This document shows, one piece after another, positions 61,759-64,000 of a stretch of 64,000 nt of DNA. The position numbers were made by a program, and so were the translations under genes. How positions within the stretch are numbered: position 1 is the first letter of the stretch; every line of letters begins with the position of its first letter. The DNA comes from Geothrix limicola. Its GTDB lineage: Bacteria; Acidobacteriota; Holophagae; Holophagales; Holophagaceae. The notes beneath the pieces were generated by a model. It did not search any database. It had not been told where the DNA came from and worked only from the letters and a program-made list of their open reading frames with translations. The stretch covers positions 310,001 to 374,000 of the forward strand of contig NZ_BSDE01000001.1 of NCBI RefSeq assembly GCF_030268085.1, in the 5' to 3' direction.

Positions 61759-63798
61759 GTGAGCGGAAATTCTCAGTCAACTCCACGCGTAGCGGCCATC
61801 GTGGGTCCCTACCTCTCCGGAAAGACCTCCTTGATGGAGAGTCTTCTCTTCGTGGCAGGCGCGCTGCCGCGTAAGGGCTCCGTCAAGGAGGGAAACACCG
61901 TCGGCGATGCGTCCATGGAGGCCAAGGCCCGCCAGATGAGCGTCGAGGCCAGCCTTGCGGCCTGTTCGTACCAGGGTGAGGCCTGGACCCTCATCGACTG
62001 CCCCGGGTCGGTCGAATTCAGCCAGGAGACGGCCCACGCCCTGATGGCCGCCGACATCGCCGTGGTGGTCTGCGATCCCGACCCCAACCGCGCCCTCATG
62101 GTGGCGCCCACCCTCAAGTTCCTCGACGATCACAAGGTGCCCCACGTGGTCTTCATCAACAAGATGGAGGCCGCCGGCAGCGCCGGGAAGCTGAAGGACG
62201 TGCTCAACGCCCTGCAGGTGGTATCCGAGCGCCCCCTCGTGCTGGTGGAGATCCCCATCCGCGAAGGCGACCAGGTCACGGGCTACGTCGACCTCATCAG
62301 CGAGCACGCCTACAAGTACGAAGCCGGCAAGGACGCGGACCTTATGCAGCTGCCGGAATCCGTCCTGCCCGAGGAGCACGAGGCCCGCCAGCTCATGCTG
62401 GAAAAGCTCGCCGACTTCGACGATCACCTCATGGAGGAACTGCTCAGCGACGTGGTGCCGCCCCTGGAGGAGGTCAGCGAGGATCTCGCCAAGGATGTGC
62501 AGGAGGACCTGCTGGTGCCCGTGCTCTTCGGCTCGGCCGACCGGGATTCCGGCGTGCGCCGCCTCTTCCAGGCCCTCTGTGACGAGGCGCCCCGTGTGGA
62601 TGCCACGGCGGCCCGCCTCGGCATCCCCGAAGGCAAGGATGCCCTCGTGCAGGTCTTCAAGACGGTCCACGCGCAGCATGTGGGCAAGCTGAGCATCTCC
62701 CGCGTGTGGCGCGGCGAGGTGGTGGACGGCGCCTCCATGGCCGGGAACCGCATCAGCGGCATCAACAAGCTCTTCGGCGCCCAGCAGATCAAGCAGCAGA
62801 AGGCCACCGCGGGCGAGGTCGTGGCCCTGGGGCGCATGGATGAGGTGAAGACCAGCGAAGCGCTCACCCCGGCCGCGAAGGTTGAGCTGGCCTGGCCCGA
62901 ACCGCTCCAGCCCATGCTGGCCCTCAGCCTGCACACCACCAAGAGCGGTGACGATGTGAAGCTCTCGCTGGCCCTGCAGAAGCTCTGCGAGGAGGACGCC
63001 TCCCTGCAGGTGGAGCAGAACGCCGAGACCCAGGAGCGCATCCTCTGGGGTCAGGGCGAGGTGCACCTCAAGTGTGCGCTGGACCGGCTCAAGAGCCGCT
63101 TCGGCCTCGATGTGCTGCAGCACCCGCCGATGGTTCCCTACCGGGAGACCTTCACGAAGGCCGCCAAGGTGCACGGCCGCCACAAGCATCAGACCGGCGG
63201 CCACGGCCAGTTCGGCGACGTGTGGCTGGAGGTGAAGCCGAGGCAGCGCGGTGAAGGCTTCGAATTCGAAGAGAAGATCGTGGGTGGCGTGGTGCCCAAG
63301 AACTTCTTCGGCGCCGTGGAGCACGGCATCGTGGACTGGATGAAGCGCGGCCCCCTGGGATTTCCCGTCGTCGACATCTACGTGGCCCTGGTGGACGGCA
63401 GCTACCACACGGTGGACAGCTCCGACATGGCCTTCAAGACCGCCGCCCGCATCGGCATGACCGAGGCCGGCAATGTCTGCCATCCGGTGCTGCTGGAACC
63501 CATCTGCGAGGTGAACATCTGCGTGCCCAGCGAGTTCACGCCCAAGGCCCAGCGCCTCGTCACCGGAAGGCGCGGCGGCCAGGTGCTCGGCTTTGACGCC
63601 AGGCCCGGCTGGACGGGCTGGGACGTGGTGTCGGCCTACATCCCCCAGGCCGAGATGGGGGACGTGGTGGTGGAACTCCGCAGCCTCACCATGGGTGTCG
63701 GTTCCTTCACCTGGGCGTTCCACCACCTGCAGGAGCTGATCGGGCGGGATGCCGACAAGGTGGTCGAGGCAAGGAAGCAGGCGAAGACCACGGCCTGA
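61759..63798 (+). CDS. Elongation factor G-like translational GTPase
   Basis: 679 residues. The GTG at 61759 is chosen because AGGAGG lies 4 nt before it and the protein then begins SGNSQSTPRVAAIVG. G1 is GPYLSGKTS; G3 is DCPGSVEF where EF-G has DTPGHVDF, so the catalytic His is Ser; G4 is NKME instead of NKxD. Domains III-V are complete (TGGHGQFGDVWLEV, VPKNFFGAVEHG, TGRRGGQVLGFDAR). This is the EF-G-like paralogue group, not the main fusA; its role in translation is not settled. It is monocistronic, between two terminators. Confidence 0.9.
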   Translation: MSGNSQSTPRVAAIVGPYLSGKTSLMESLLFVAGALPRKGSVKEGNTVGDASMEAKARQMSVEASLAACSYQGEAWTLIDCPGSVEFSQETAHALMAADIAVVVCDPDPNRALMVAPTLKFLDDHKVPHVVFINKMEAAGSAGKLKDVLNALQVVSERPLVLVEIPIREGDQVTGYVDLISEHAYKYEAGKDADLMQLPESVLPEEHEARQLMLEKLADFDDHLMEELLSDVVPPLEEVSEDLAKDVQEDLLVPVLFGSADRDSGVRRLFQALCDEAPRVDATAARLGIPEGKDALVQVFKTVHAQHVGKLSISRVWRGEVVDGASMAGNRISGINKLFGAQQIKQQKATAGEVVALGRMDEVKTSEALTPAAKVELAWPEPLQPMLALSLHTTKSGDDVKLSLALQKLCEEDASLQVEQNAETQERILWGQGEVHLKCALDRLKSRFGLDVLQHPPMVPYRETFTKAAKVHGRHKHQTGGHGQFGDVWLEVKPRQRGEGFEFEEKIVGGVVPKNFFGAVEHGIVDWMKRGPLGFPVVDIYVALVDGSYHTVDSSDMAFKTAARIGMTEAGNVCHPVLLEPICEVNICVPSEFTPKAQRLVTGRRGGQVLGFDARPGWTGWDVVSAYIPQAEMGDVVVELRSLTMGVGSFTWAFHHLQELIGRDADKVVEARKQAKTTA

Positions 63799-63878
63799 TG
63801 CTGTCCGGGGGTTCCCCTTGCAGCGCATGCGCCGCAAGGATCTAGTGGCGCGCTGCGCGCACACCCCCGGGCCCCCGC

Positions 63879-63909
63879 GAAGAAGCCCGGCTGAGCTGGG
63901 CTTCTTCTT
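63879..63909 (+). terminator. Terminator-like hairpin after the EF-G-like gene
   Basis: GAAGAAGCCC (63879-63888) and GGGCTTCTTC (63898-63907) form a 10-bp stem, followed by TTATTA. The remaining bases to 64000 hold no recognisable gene. Confidence 0.75.
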
Positions 63910-64000
63910 ATTAATCCCCGTCTTTGGGCTCTGGGCTGGGCTTGTTGTTCTAATCCTGACTTGCCCGGTCAACCAAATCCCCCCAGACTGGAAGGTCGGG

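Noticed and set aside
1-64000. CRISPR arrays, rRNA operons and intact insertion sequences
   Set aside because: No regularly spaced repeat array, no rRNA motif and no transposase were seen; the only mobile remnants are the recombinase fragment and the palindromic elements.

Overview
The window reads as the chromosome of a high-GC, Gram-negative soil or sediment heterotroph, most likely an acidobacterium of the Holophaga/Geothrix type. This is an inference from GC bias, an Oar-like TonB receptor with a carboxypeptidase-regulatory N-terminus and the general gene style; no rRNA is present to confirm it.

Region 1 (1-26110) is an L-arabinan/arabinose utilisation island. One leftward operon starts at about 15580 and runs off the left edge: two small outer-membrane barrels around a TonB-dependent receptor, then GH51, GH146-like and GH127 arabinofuranosidases, a secreted duplicated-domain metallopeptidase and a GH36-like glycosidase cut by the edge. 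A second leftward operon starts at about 22990: araD, araB, araA, a sodium/sugar symporter, a HAD phosphatase and a transaldolase. Transketolase and a SemiSWEET-like transporter lie rightward. Both operons have the same control layout: a TTGACC -35, a -10, and immediately downstream a tandem LacI-type operator containing the same 14-bp palindrome. No LacI-family gene is in the window. A decayed GH27 gene sits between the second operon and transketolase.

Region 2 (26110-30880) is a plastic segment: a serine recombinase fragment, nested inverted repeats built partly from copies of the tRNA-Ser(CGA) 3' end, the tRNA itself, a DUF2891 protein, tadA, and a divergent TetR/saccharopine-dehydrogenase-like pair with paired operators that looks transferred.

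Region 3 (30660-47800) is mostly housekeeping and signalling: carAB behind a short leader peptide and a terminator/antiterminator, a histidine kinase with eight PAS domains, a CoA-binding protein, a P-loop kinase with a frame conflict, a FabD-like protein, a GAF/HD-GYP-like protein, a pseudopilin-like protein, a PBP4-type carboxypeptidase, a receiver protein and a DMT permease.

Region 4 (47800-53000) holds two convergent transcription units, an OprB-like porin and an ABC ATPase plus fused double permease. Each is preceded by a tiny ORF with a near-perfect Shine-Dalgarno, the peptide motif EPPS at codons 9-12, and an identical 12-nt block that can pair with that Shine-Dalgarno. I recognise no described leader of this kind, and it is the most novel signal here.

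Region 5 (53000-64000) holds a Ser/Thr kinase with a compositionally different 3' third, a MoxR ATPase, a fadA/fadN-like beta-oxidation pair behind a tandem 20-bp repeat, and an EF-G-like GTPase lacking the usual catalytic His.
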